Shown one piece after another: positions 7,701 to 14,305 of a DNA stretch of 58,395 nt; the first letter of the stretch is position 1, and each line of letters begins with the position of its first letter. The notes under the pieces were generated by a model. That model worked only from the letters and a program-made list of their open reading frames with translations. It was not told the DNA's origin and did not search any database. The position numbers were made by a program, and so were the translations under genes. The DNA comes from a virus. Where the stretch lies: positions 1-58,395 of IMG/VR virus record IMGVR_UViG_3300033141_005199. One strand, 5' to 3'.

Positions 7701-9005
7701 GGAGTGATTGGTTCGTTCACCGTTTTTCTCTTTTATTTTTAGGGTGTTCTTTATCTCAAGAGTTGTTTTGATTGATGGGGGAATAGGTTTATATTTTCGC
7801 CTCCCATTGTTTTTAAGCCTTCCACATCTCAATTTTTTTTCATACACCTGCTGTGAACGGCGGGAGGCCCTTGTTGATGTAAGCCATAAATGACCTGCGT
7901 CAGCAGTTATAACTGTTCTATCATCAAACACAACATCATAGACATCGTGGTTATACATAATTGGAGATGTGGCTATAACATTACAAGGATTCCCATTTTC
8001 ATCGAAAACAACATCCCCGATAACCACATCTCTCATTTTCTTCCATCCATTGGTTGTTAAGATTGGGGTTTCTATATCCAATGCCTTCGCTGTACCCGGG
8101 TTCCCTATGAGTAGTATGTGGATGTCGCCTCGCCTATATAGTCCTCCCTTCTCCTTACGTACTCCGCCGAATAGGCTTAGCAGTATTGCCTCCTTGATGT
8201 GGCGCCACCCATATATGCTTGGGGCGAAGCTCTCAATCAACACGTCGTCTAGGTCTTCTCTGCGAGCCAGCTCATGGAACCACTCAGCCTTCTCAGGGGT
8301 GAACTCCTGGTTGATGAAGTCCTTGTTCAATACCTCAATGTAGTTGACCTCAACGTAGTTCTCGAAGTGGACGCTGCGGCTATTAGGCTGAATCGGCTTC
8401 ACGATGACAGTCATCCTAACTAGGTCTCCGGGGGTGACGGATCGTATGAGGCTTCCACGGAGCAGCCCTGTCAGTGGCTCAGGTATCTCGCCTGGGGGGA
8501 GCTCGTCTGGTCTCTCCTGTATTGTGATTCTCTGCACGTTCTGGAATAGACTCTTATTCTCGTCGAGTTTCCAGTTTCTACGGTTTCCGCAGAGCGGGCA
8601 CTTTATGGGTTTCACGATGTTGAAGTCGTCCTGCTTCACGCGTTCACTTGCCCCGCAGACTCCGCATATCCACTCCCCCTCTATGAGGGCGGATTCAGGT
8701 ATGGCTGTGCTCACCACCATTGCCTCCAGCTGTATGAGTTTCCCGTATAGCGTTGAGTCTACTCCACGTATATTGGTGGTCTCCACAAGGTTTCTGACTC
8801 TAACGGTTTTACCAACTGCGTCACTGTATATTTGTAGCATCTGCTCAGCGTTCTCCAGCAGGTGGATGGCGTCGTCAGGGTGCTCAGCGTAGAACTCTGT
8901 GAAGTCAACCACAAGCTCAGATGAGTCACTGTGCAGACTTACCTCACGTATCCCGCCGTCATGCAGAAACTCTATGAAAGTGTCCTCAGTGTAGACGTCA
9001 CTCAA
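4725..9005 (-). CDS. mcm: MCM replicative helicase interrupted by two inteins
   Basis: The exteins give an MCM of about 665 aa. In order they hold an N-terminal domain with a zinc motif (CGVC...CPLC), the AAA+ Walker A GNPGTAK, the strand around GVYSSGGGVSGVGL, Walker B CLDELDKM, the arginine finger LLSRFDLIF, and a C-terminal winged helix. MCM is the hexameric 3'-5' helicase that opens archaeal replication forks. One intein splits Walker A between K and T, and a second sits just before the Walker B cysteine, so the helicase is inactive until both splice out. I chose the TTG start at 9005 because it overlaps the upstream stop (TTGAGTGA) and follows a GGAGG. A start at 9110 would overlap the neighbour by over 100 bases and add residues unlike MCM. 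Confidence 0.93.
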   Translation of the reverse strand: MSDVYTEDTFIEFLHDGGIREVSLHSDSSELVVDFTEFYAEHPDDAIHLLENAEQMLQIYSDAVGKTVRVRNLVETTNIRGVDSTLYGKLIQLEAMVVSTAIPESALIEGEWICGVCGASERVKQDDFNIVKPIKCPLCGNRRNWKLDENKSLFQNVQRITIQERPDELPPGEIPEPLTGLLRGSLIRSVTPGDLVRMTVIVKPIQPNSRSVHFENYVEVNYIEVLNKDFINQEFTPEKAEWFHELARREDLDDVLIESFAPSIYGWRHIKEAILLSLFGGVRKEKGGLYRRGDIHILLIGNPGTAKALDIETPILTTNGWKKMRDVVIGDVVFDENGNPCNVIATSPIMYNHDVYDVVFDDRTVITADAGHLWLTSTRASRRSQQVYEKKLRCGRLKNNGRRKYKPIPPSIKTTLEIKNTLKIKEKNGERTNHSIPMAKPVKFPERNLPIPPYTLGIWLGDGNSNDGAITCAEEEILEEIKKDGFKIRKRKSRKYEYGILGLRKLLRENNLLGNKHIPEEYLFSSIEQRLSLLQGLMDSDGTQEPSSSVFITTNKELMQAVRSLLWSLGIKNTVSKATGSYGGKKCKDVFKIYFTTNLPIFRLSRKNKKKRKTQRKTTRQRYIVEVRKRETVPVKCIAVDSPSHLFLCGKELVPTHNTQFLLFASKASVRGVYSSGGGVSGVGLTAALTKDSDGRFVLAAGTMALADMGTACIAEDQFVVTRSGLKRIQEVEVGDWVLGMGGVFEEVVNKFYNGEKDTVVVKLYSGDEVVCTGDHLVLTQRGWVEAGRLTDGDYVKIPTIETGVVDEEDFEVGFIHGFGVSDIYLNEKSIKNGLCFSASKKNSDRTQYVLSLIEKHYGKKPSIYERDNQTTYIKGKQATFSPTISASFSSKKLKRELFNLIHRQRLAKHTYGYKIGFLAGILSTDACVSHKKGSHGVKREITITLGRTKYGDTILNLVKLVNSLFHQLGILSVIRGRTIRITSLRSYNRVVELFKDRVVGKNKAKLYHVEPKTKITSYDSVLDDDYFKWFEDTKFNWSYAVKTGLSSRIYLALKKRRVTVELMETLRPHWVRLAGKPFKPPVKPYLLNPVKSVEKKGKRRVYDLTIKHTHSFVLCGATVHNCLDELDKMNKEDREKIHPAMEQQIIPIDKGGLHATLNSRCGVIAACNPSDGVYNVYKTIPENVKGFPPSLLSRFDLIFIMLDPMDEERDSAMVDRILGLGDTMHPMLSVEDLKQYVAYSKTVTPRVSRDALMRLKTYFISKRRECALDGNGLQITPRQIEALERLTEASARMHLREEASMDDAERAIRLFELYINETWKDPYTGKVDVAPFEGMAPKSLEEQARYLPRIIESMVESGDYHMTVNGNPMIGVRELKEKLLSLGNVDSTRARKIIDYALERDIIWEPKYGYVACPTTLMSWSDGKS
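5640..6869 (-). mobile_element. Intein 2 in MCM (canonical, with LAGLIDADG homing endonuclease)
   Basis: This is a 410-residue insertion between LADMGTA and CLDELDKM. It begins with Cys (CIAEDQFVV), has a block B TGDH, a block F VYDL, ends in VHN, and is followed by Cys, all as in class 1 inteins. The endonuclease region contains FLAGILSTDA, a LAGLIDADG motif with an acidic residue, and a weaker FIHGFGVSD. Homing endonucleases spread the intein into empty alleles. The insertion site lies next to the ATPase Walker B, a site also used in other archaeal MCM genes. Confidence 0.9.
7032..8084 (-). mobile_element. Intein 1 in MCM (class 3-like, with LAGLIDADG homing endonuclease)
   Basis: This is a 351-residue insertion within Walker A, between GNPGTAK and TQFLL. 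It begins with Ala (ALDIETPIL) instead of Cys or Ser. It has Trp in block B (ADAGHLW), Cys in block F (VKCIAVDSPSH) and Thr in block G (VPTHN), which is the WCT signature of class 3 inteins, and it is followed by Thr. The endonuclease motifs are LGIWLGDG and LLQGLMDSDG. The DNA is clearly more A+T-rich than the surrounding extein, consistent with later arrival. Confidence 0.85.
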
Positions 9006-9576
9006 GGTAGCTGTAAGCCTCCTCAAGTAGCTCCGTGAACTCGTCACTCGTATCAGGAACATCGCTTGCACGCAGCAGTAGGTTAAGCAGCTGACCCTCA
9101 TACTCGTCACGCCTCTCCTCTATGCCAGCCCTCCTCATACTATCCAGTATCCTGATGTGGCGACGTATCTCCCTGCTCAGAACCTTAACCTTGATCTCCC
9201 GACGCCTATCAGGCGCTGCCTCACGTATCTTACGCTGAATCAGGTAGGTTCTATTCGCCACAGGGTTCCCAAGCATATAGTCGAGCATAGCCTCCTCGAG
9301 GCACACGCCAACCCCCCTGCTGAGCGCCCTACAGTGCTCCCTGAAGAGACGCACTATGTTCTTTGACACTCTGAACGTTGTGATAGTCTTCTCCTCAACC
9401 CCAACCATGAGATCCTTCTCCTCCCCTTTATCTGTTTCATTATTATTATATGATGTAATATATTTAATATATTTAATATAATACAGGGGTTTAGGATTTT
9501 CGCCAGTATATAGGTTGAGGGAGCTAGGCTGAGGCTTCGCATATTCTCCGTCAGAAATACTGTTGGTGACAGTCAT
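8998..9576 (-). CDS. Ribbon-helix-helix-like DNA-binding protein
   Basis: The segment KTITTFRVSKNIVRLF followed by a helix (REHCRALSRGVGVCLEEAMLDYM) resembles a ribbon-helix-helix DNA-binding fold, with a basic helical C-terminal half (REIKVKVLSREIRRHIRI). It directly precedes and overlaps the MCM start, so it may regulate replication genes or act as an origin-binding factor; this is inference. The longest frame starts at 9609, but a TATA box (TTTTTTAAAT) overlaps that codon, so I prefer ATG 9576. ATG 9408, preceded by a strong GGAGGAGAAGG and an A+T-rich tandem repeat, is an equally serious alternative. Confidence 0.65.
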   Translation of the reverse strand: MTVTNSISDGEYAKPQPSSLNLYTGENPKPLYYIKYIKYITSYNNNETDKGEEKDLMVGVEEKTITTFRVSKNIVRLFREHCRALSRGVGVCLEEAMLDYMLGNPVANRTYLIQRKIREAAPDRRREIKVKVLSREIRRHIRILDSMRRAGIEERRDEYEGQLLNLLLRASDVPDTSDEFTELLEEAYSYLE

Positions 9577-9640
9577 ATTGCTTCTGCTTACAGATACGCT
9601 GTCACCCATTTAAAAAACTTATGATGCCTCATCAGTAACG

Positions 9641-9648
9641 TTTATAAG
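9641..9648 (+). promoter_or_regulatory. TATA box of the leaderless gene at 9671
   Basis: TTTATAAG lies 27-30 nt before the GTG/ATG start pair at 9671/9674, the spacing expected for a leaderless archaeal transcript. A TATA-like run for the opposite strand lies at 9608-9618, so this is a divergent promoter region. Confidence 0.6.
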
Positions 9649-9670
9649 GTTTATCCATTACGTCATTAAT

Positions 9671-9922
9671 GTGATGGTTGAGAAGGAAGTACTCTGTGAA
9701 GCCGTGGACATGGTTAAGAAGTATCTGATGTACCTTGACGGGAGGGCGGAGGAGTGGGGTGTAAGGGAGTCAGGGTACACTACGGTTGTGGACGGTGAGC
9801 TACGTAACGTGGTGGTTAACTGGGTTCCCAGCGGGTTAAAGGATGAAATGGTTTTCGCCGAGGACGAGTTAAAGCACTGGGAGCAGATGTTGGAAACGGC
9901 AGATAAGCAGTCACAAGGATAA
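9671..9922 (+). CDS. Hypothetical protein, 83 aa
   Basis: This small acidic, mostly helical protein has a short central beta segment. GTG 9671 and ATG 9674 are adjacent start choices. It is the first gene of a plus-strand unit that continues with the XPF-type nuclease, and its stop overlaps the TATA region of that gene. Family unknown. Confidence 0.65.
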   Translation: MMVEKEVLCEAVDMVKKYLMYLDGRAEEWGVRESGYTTVVDGELRNVVVNWVPSGLKDEMVFAEDELKHWEQMLETADKQSQG

Positions 9923-9923
9923 T

Positions 9924-9932
9924 GTTTTTAAA
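9924..9932 (+). promoter_or_regulatory. TATA box of the XPF-type nuclease gene
   Basis: TTTTTAAA lies about 27 nt before ATG 9955, implying a leaderless mRNA. It fixes the start of the nuclease gene downstream of the first in-frame ATG. Confidence 0.6.
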
Positions 9933-9954
9933 CACTGGCACCCATACAGTAGAC

Positions 9955-10674
9955 ATGGATACCCCTGAAGTAGACATAGTTGTTGACACCCGTGAAAAAT
10001 ATAAACAAGTATTCGTCGAAGCACTGGCTCGGAGCGGAGCCTCAGTTATCGTCGAGAAGCTACCTGTAGGCGACTTCATAGTTAACGGGCACACGGATAA
10101 AGACGCTATCCTGGTTGAGCGTAAGACGGCGAGCGACTTCCTCGGAAGCATAGAGGGCGTCAAGGATAAGGCTACAGGGGTGTGGCGTGAGGGGCGTATA
10201 TGGGATCAGGTTAGGCGAATGCGGGAAACAGGGCTACGCTCATACATATTGATAGAGGGTAACATCTACAATAGAAAGCTGTCAACATATAGGCGTAAGG
10301 GGTTTGACAAGCATAGAATATGGGGGTGCCTAGAGGGTCTACGTGAATTAGGCGTCAGAATCCACTTCGTCAAGAACAAAGCTGAGACCGTGGAGTGGCT
10401 AACCTACCTGTCAAGCAGGCAGAAGCGCCCTAAGAAGCTCTACAGCCTACGGGTATCCGCCCCACACACGATGACGATGGAGCAGAAGCAAATGTATCTA
10501 CTTCAGGGGTTCCCGGGTGTAGGCCCGAAGACGTCTAAGGCTATTCTTGAGCACTATGGGTGTCTGGAGTCTGCGTTGCGTGATGTGCGTAACTGGTCTA
10601 GTATACGTGGTGTCGGCTCTAGGACTGCGTTGGAGGCTGAGAAGCTGCTGAAGCATCGCTGGGGGAAGCCTTAA
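9955..10674 (+). CDS. xpf: XPF/Mus81-family structure-specific endonuclease
   Basis: The N-terminal ERCC4 nuclease domain shows VDTREK at about residue 11, VGDF at about 39-41 and VERKTASDF at about 54-62, the metal-binding GDnERKx3D signature. The C-terminus is a tandem helix-hairpin-helix (LLQGFPGVGPKTSKAI, IRGVGSRTALEAEKLL). At 239 aa it matches the short nuclease-plus-HhH form known from Thermoproteota. These enzymes cut 3' flaps and branched DNA at stalled forks, usually with PCNA, which this virus also encodes; no clear PCNA-binding motif is seen at the C-terminus. I chose ATG 9955 because a TTTTTAAA box lies about 27 nt before it; the in-frame ATG at 9922 lies upstream of that box. Confidence 0.92.
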   Translation: MDTPEVDIVVDTREKYKQVFVEALARSGASVIVEKLPVGDFIVNGHTDKDAILVERKTASDFLGSIEGVKDKATGVWREGRIWDQVRRMRETGLRSYILIEGNIYNRKLSTYRRKGFDKHRIWGCLEGLRELGVRIHFVKNKAETVEWLTYLSSRQKRPKKLYSLRVSAPHTMTMEQKQMYLLQGFPGVGPKTSKAILEHYGCLESALRDVRNWSSIRGVGSRTALEAEKLLKHRWGKP

Positions 10675-10679
10675 ATACT
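10671..10679 (+). promoter_or_regulatory. TATA box of the second phosphatase gene
   Basis: The sequence CCTTAAATACTT overlaps the stop codon of the XPF-type gene and lies about 20 nt before ATG 10694. It is a copy of the genome-wide CTTAAATAC promoter core. Confidence 0.65.
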
Positions 10680-10693
10680 TGGCTACATTATCT

Positions 10694-11176
10694 ATGCTTG
10701 TGTTAAACCATATACGATTGGCACCTGTCAAGATATATGCGTATGCGGTGAGTGTGTTGACTGGGAGACGCGGTAAATATAGTGAACTCAGCTGGGTTAC
10801 GGACAGGTTGGCGGTGGGGGACATAGCTCTATCAGATAACCCTCAGCTGGCTAGGGGGGAGAACGTAGACTACGTGCTGGATGTACGCCACCTATTCACA
10901 GAGGATATGGGGTTACGGGTAGAGAAGGCGGATAGGTTCGCGGATGGAGTGGCGATGCTTCTTGGCGCTGGGTACAGGGTTGCCCTTCACTGCTATGGCG
11001 GGATAGATCGTAGCCCATTCATAGCTGCGATGATTTTAGCCAAGCACATGGATATTAGCCTTGAGTCAGCTTATAACTTAGTGCTGAGGAAAAGAGTTAT
11101 CGCATTCAGGCACCCTGAGTGGATTAGGGTTACTGAGCAATTCTACGATTACTGGGACGTTGTGGATAATAGTTAA
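10694..11176 (+). CDS. Second dual-specificity-type phosphatase
   Basis: HCYGGIDRSPF contains the Cys-x5-Arg loop (about C100 and R106 in a 160-aa protein), with an upstream VTDRLAVGD in place of the LYLG element. The core GG-hydrophobic-DRSPF is shared with the phosphatase at 700-1269, so they are paralogues or two captures of one family. It would hydrolyse phosphate esters through a phosphocysteine; protein or RNA substrates are both possible. ATG 10694 follows the TATA box; an in-frame TTG at 10679 abuts it and is unlikely. Confidence 0.85.
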   Translation: MLVLNHIRLAPVKIYAYAVSVLTGRRGKYSELSWVTDRLAVGDIALSDNPQLARGENVDYVLDVRHLFTEDMGLRVEKADRFADGVAMLLGAGYRVALHCYGGIDRSPFIAAMILAKHMDISLESAYNLVLRKRVIAFRHPEWIRVTEQFYDYWDVVDNS

Positions 11177-11190
11177 TTTCTTTAAAAAAG
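11177..11190. terminator. Convergent T-rich terminator
   Basis: The short gap between the plus-strand phosphatase and the minus-strand gene holds TTTCTTT on one strand and CTTTTTTAAAG on the other. This is the kind of oligo-T tract that ends archaeal transcription, here serving two converging genes. Confidence 0.4.
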
Positions 11191-11541
11191 CTCTAGGTAT
11201 CCGTCTTCCTTGACGGCGCGCTCTAGGAGCTCAATCCATTTATCATATTTATCCTTCATATGCTGGTTGTCACCGAAGACGTTGAACACCTTACCCCTAT
11301 ATTTCTTGAAGTCTCTGAGAAGATCCTCCACCTCATATAGTGCTCCCTCACAGTCACTATGGTCTAGGAGTTCATAGAACGGCTCATAACCAGTCCAAGG
11401 AATCTCACCATCATACCCCTCCATCTCATCTAAGTTTATCCCGACGGCTTTAGCTATTCCCTTTCTGAATATGTGGAACCCACTGTAGCTCCCAGCCTTG
11501 AAGCTGTCCACATCCTTGACGAGTCTAACGTCTACCCCCAT
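11182..11541 (-). CDS. Hypothetical protein, 119 aa
   Basis: This acidic protein contains EPFYELLDHSDCEGALY, a motif-like patch that also occurs in small bacterial and phage cytosolic proteins of unknown role. No catalytic set is certain. Its GTG/ATG region abuts the upstream gene end, and it is transcribed towards the phosphatase gene. Confidence 0.7.
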   Translation of the reverse strand: MGVDVRLVKDVDSFKAGSYSGFHIFRKGIAKAVGINLDEMEGYDGEIPWTGYEPFYELLDHSDCEGALYEVEDLLRDFKKYRGKVFNVFGDNQHMKDKYDKWIELLERAVKEDGYLELF

Positions 11542-11807
11542 CAGCTATCCTCCTCTATATATGTGTCTTCGCTTGCATCCAAGTTGACGACTTCCGTAAG
11601 CATACGTGATAGCCCCCAGATTAACCCGCTCAACCACTTAACCATGTTCTCCCTCCACTCCGCCAAGTTACCAGCGTTATACGTCTCCATATACCCGTCT
11701 GTGAGATCCACATCATATATGAATTCTACGGCATCTATCTTTTTATCGAATTCCTTTACGACGTTGCACTCGTTCCACTCAACCATTTTCACATTTTTAC
11801 CCAACAC
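11541..11807 (-). CDS. Hypothetical protein, 88 aa
   Basis: This small acidic protein has a tryptophan-rich helix in the middle (WRENMVKWLSGLIWGL). The upstream minus-strand sequence holds GTTTAAATAG at about 11842-11852, about 40 nt from GTG 11807; ATG 11786 is an alternative start. It is the first gene of a two-gene minus-strand unit. Function unknown. Confidence 0.6.
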   Translation of the reverse strand: MLGKNVKMVEWNECNVVKEFDKKIDAVEFIYDVDLTDGYMETYNAGNLAEWRENMVKWLSGLIWGLSRMLTEVVNLDASEDTYIEEDS

Positions 11808-11910
11808 TATTCACCATGTTCACTTGAGTAGAGGTATATTAACTATTTAAACATTGCCCTTTCACACACCGTAATAAAGTTAATAAACATCAAAACAGCT
11901 ATATATACCT

Positions 11911-12609
11911 ATGAGTGACAACCTAGATGATACAAGTTTCAACAACGTGGTAAGCCTCCTAGAAGACCTCAGCATACGGGTCGGGGAGCTAGAGGCGAAG
12001 TGCAGTAAACTGGAGAACCTGCTCAGCTTCGAGCAAGGCGTAACAGACACACTTACAGCCAGTCAACCCACCCCCCAGCCAACGCAGGGTAAGCCAGTTG
12101 ACCCGTTGTACGACTACCCGCCCACAGTCGACGAGCTACGGCTAGCAATAGACGGCTTCGACAAGCTATTCGACTACATGGAGGACGGGCAGAGCGTAAA
12201 ACCGAAGACGTGGCTAGGCGACCAGTGGAACGAGTACAATGAGATAATGATGAGCCACGGCTACGGGTGGAAGAGCAGCGGCAAAGCCAGCAGATGGGTG
12301 TTCGGATACGTTAAAGAGGACGCAGGTGAAGCACAAGTGAAGCTGGGGCAGCCTAACGACCTCGGCGTAGATGAGATACGGTGGAGCGTGAAGGTAGACG
12401 GCAAAATAGTTGAGGCACGTCCAGGCGAGAAAGCGTGGGCGTTCGTCAAAGCCTACGACAGGAATAAGCGTGCGTCAACTGACAGACCGAAGAAGGAGTG
12501 TAAGGCACTATACGAGTACCTGCAGGGCAACAAGGAGTACTGTGACGGCGAATACATATACACGCTGAGCAGAGACGGCGCGTTCTTCTACCGTAAACCA
12601 GTCACCTAG
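11911..12609 (+). CDS. Paralogue of the ssDNA-binding protein, sharing its coiled coil and central module
   Basis: Residues of about 10-50 form a heptad coiled coil. Residues of about 70-130 (PPTVDEL, VKPKTWLGDQW, GYGW, SRWVF) align with the central module of the OB-fold protein at 3948-4682. The C-terminal 85 residues (IRWSVKVDGKIV, EKAWAFVKAYDR, YIYTLSRDGAFFY) may be another OB-like barrel. It could be a second ssDNA-binding subunit or a specificity factor, but no activity can be assigned. It is the first gene of a plus-strand unit; possible TATA boxes lie at 11876-11888 and 11900-11908. Confidence 0.75.
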   Translation: MSDNLDDTSFNNVVSLLEDLSIRVGELEAKCSKLENLLSFEQGVTDTLTASQPTPQPTQGKPVDPLYDYPPTVDELRLAIDGFDKLFDYMEDGQSVKPKTWLGDQWNEYNEIMMSHGYGWKSSGKASRWVFGYVKEDAGEAQVKLGQPNDLGVDEIRWSVKVDGKIVEARPGEKAWAFVKAYDRNKRASTDRPKKECKALYEYLQGNKEYCDGEYIYTLSRDGAFFYRKPVT

Positions 12610-12622
12610 GAGGCGTATAGCG

Positions 12623-12868
12623 GTGCTCTCCATCCCAGTAAGTGACCCACGTGTACTGCCTGTTAAGCGGACACGTGACGGCAGGAGGCCTCGATGCCCT
12701 ATATGCGGGAAGCCTATGTGGAGCTGTAATAACCGTAAGGGTAATACGCTGTATGAGTGCCGTACGTCTCCTGACCGGTGTCTGTTGATTGAGGGTAACT
12801 GGATGAAGCGTGAAGACCTGCTTATTAATATTCACTATGAGGCTACGCCTATGCTGGAGGACGAGTAG
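12623..12868 (+). CDS. Small zinc-finger protein
   Basis: This basic protein of 81 aa has RCPICGKPM followed by further cysteines (WSCNN, YECRTS, DRC), a zinc-ribbon arrangement. The start codon follows the previous stop by 13 bases and the stop abuts the next start. Likely a nucleic-acid or protein adaptor; role unknown. Confidence 0.65.
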   Translation: MLSIPVSDPRVLPVKRTRDGRRPRCPICGKPMWSCNNRKGNTLYECRTSPDRCLLIEGNWMKREDLLINIHYEATPMLEDE

Positions 12869-13084
12869 ATGGTGGGAACCGATGGCTACCCTGAGTGGAT
12901 GAGTCTTCCTGTGGAGATGTGGCGTGACGGGGATGTGCTTGACTACGTTAAAAACCATAGGGGTGCGGTGCGTTGCGGTAAATGCGGATCCACCAGAGTC
13001 GTGATGCGTGGTAATGTCTATACTTGCCGTGACTGTGACTACACGTGGGTTGAACCCACAGAGCCGTGTAATCACAAAACTTAA
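12869..13084 (+). CDS. Small zinc-ribbon protein
   Basis: CGKCGSTRVVMRG followed by YTCRDCDYTW is a classic CxxC...CxxC zinc ribbon like those of archaeal TFS/TFB-type proteins, here in a 71-aa protein. The N-terminal half is a short helix. It is adjacent to another zinc protein gene, so the pair may act together, for example on transcription. This is inference. Confidence 0.7.
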   Translation: MVGTDGYPEWMSLPVEMWRDGDVLDYVKNHRGAVRCGKCGSTRVVMRGNVYTCRDCDYTWVEPTEPCNHKT

Positions 13085-13088
13085 ATAC
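13080..13088 (+). promoter_or_regulatory. TATA promoter before the membrane coiled-coil gene
   Basis: CTTAAATAC with upstream AAAA lies about 34 nt before ATG 13118. The downstream sequence (CTCCATGTTGAT) resembles that after the promoter at 13402-13410 (CTCTATGTTGAT), so the two promoters may be co-regulated. Confidence 0.65.
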
Positions 13089-13117
13089 TCTTCGCACACC
13101 CTCCATGTTGATGAAAG

Positions 13118-13378
13118 ATGAATGAAACATTTTTAGTTGTGTTGACGCTGATGGCGTCGATGTTCGTGATTGGCGTGTATGCTGGACGTAACAGTTGCGG
13201 AGACGATGATTGGAAGATCACACACACGGAGACGGCTAAGTTAGAGAGTTGTATGCTGATGCTGGATGAGAGGATTAACGTAATGGAGAAAAACTATGCG
13301 AGTCTGGTGACGCGGTTTAATAGGGTTTCATCTAACCTATATGAGAAAATCGACGAGATAGAGAAAAAAATAGGGTAG
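13118..13378 (+). CDS. Small membrane-anchored coiled-coil protein
   Basis: Residues 4-22 (TFLVVLTLMASMFVIGVYA) form one N-terminal membrane segment, followed by a polar region and a coiled coil to the end (residues of about 45-86). Such a protein would sit in the cell membrane with the coiled coil on one side. No signal-peptidase site is obvious. Its own promoter suggests separate expression. Family unknown. Confidence 0.65.
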   Translation: MNETFLVVLTLMASMFVIGVYAGRNSCGDDDWKITHTETAKLESCMLMLDERINVMEKNYASLVTRFNRVSSNLYEKIDEIEKKIG

Positions 13379-13401
13379 GGTGAAGCAGAGTGATCACAAA
13401 G

Positions 13402-13410
13402 CTTAAATAC
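13402..13410 (+). promoter_or_regulatory. TATA promoter before the beta-solenoid gene
   Basis: AAAGCTTAAATAC is a full BRE/TATA, about 34 nt before ATG 13440. It probably drives the unit that includes the RNA ligase. Confidence 0.7.
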
Positions 13411-13439
13411 TTTCCAAACGTTCTCTATGTTGATATGTG

Positions 13440-14300
13440 ATGAGTTTACCTTACGGTTATTTTAGATGCGTGGTTACGCGTGACGGGGAGGCTTTATGGC
13501 TGAAAAACAGTATGCACTGCGACAAGATAATGGACGCATATATGTCGGTTATCGACGACTACGATGGATACGCTGGTAGAACATATATATGTCTCCGAGT
13601 TGAGCCCAAGCACTACGGCGACATAACTAGGGATCAAAGTGACTGGGTGGTTAAACCCGTTGCACGCTCGCCGCCAAAGTGGTATCTGGATGCCCAAGAC
13701 GACTATAATGAGGCTGCGTGGGGTGCGTGGAGGGAAAGCGTGAAGGAAAACCTGGTGCTAAGCGGGGAAAATAAATCCTTCTCCGATAAATACGTAGCGG
13801 TGTTCGGGGACGGCTTCGCTAAAGTATATGGCACCGCTATTGTTGAGAGCAGGTGGAAGTCAACTGTGTTGGCATATGATAGATCAAAAGTCTACGCATA
13901 TGATCGTTCCGTCGTCAAGCTCCACGGTAACGCTGTAGCCGTCGCCCGTAACAAGTCTAAGGTGTTTGCAAACCATTATAGCTTTGTACGTGCAAGCGAT
14001 GAATCAGAGATATGGGCTGTCGGCAAGTCTGTGGTTGAGGCAAACGGTAATGTGACTGTTAAGGCGCATCTAACCTCCACTGTGTTTGCGGATGGCTACG
14101 CAAAGGTTAACGCATTCGAGTACGCGACAGTGTATCTGCAAGGTAAGGCGAAGGCTGAGGCGCATGATAACTCAACTGTGGTAGCGTTAAGCGGTAACGA
14201 TGTGTCTCTGCATAGTCACCACGCTGTTCTCCGCCGCGATGGGTATATCTATATGAATGACCCAAGAATGGTTGAGCCTTTCCTAGTTGACGAGGTGTAA
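13440..14300 (+). CDS. Repetitive beta-solenoid protein
   Basis: The first 110 residues are non-repetitive. From about residue 115 to 265 the chain is built of short repeats of about eight residues with the pattern V-x-A-x-x-x-S/A-x-V (for example AYDRSVVKLHGNAV). This is the pattern of left-handed beta-helix or pentapeptide-like solenoids seen in phage and actinobacterial proteins. The fold could bind a partner or mimic nucleic acid; function unknown. It lies directly before the RNA ligase gene with no gap, so the two are co-expressed. GTG 13437 is an alternative start next to the chosen ATG. Confidence 0.75.
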   Translation: MSLPYGYFRCVVTRDGEALWLKNSMHCDKIMDAYMSVIDDYDGYAGRTYICLRVEPKHYGDITRDQSDWVVKPVARSPPKWYLDAQDDYNEAAWGAWRESVKENLVLSGENKSFSDKYVAVFGDGFAKVYGTAIVESRWKSTVLAYDRSKVYAYDRSVVKLHGNAVAVARNKSKVFANHYSFVRASDESEIWAVGKSVVEANGNVTVKAHLTSTVFADGYAKVNAFEYATVYLQGKAKAEAHDNSTVVALSGNDVSLHSHHAVLRRDGYIYMNDPRMVEPFLVDEV

Positions 14301-14305
14301 TTAAA

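Noticed and set aside
5640-8084. The MCM insertions as separate endonuclease genes or frameshifts
   Set aside because: Both inserts stay in frame with the helicase and carry complete splicing motifs at both ends, so they are inteins.
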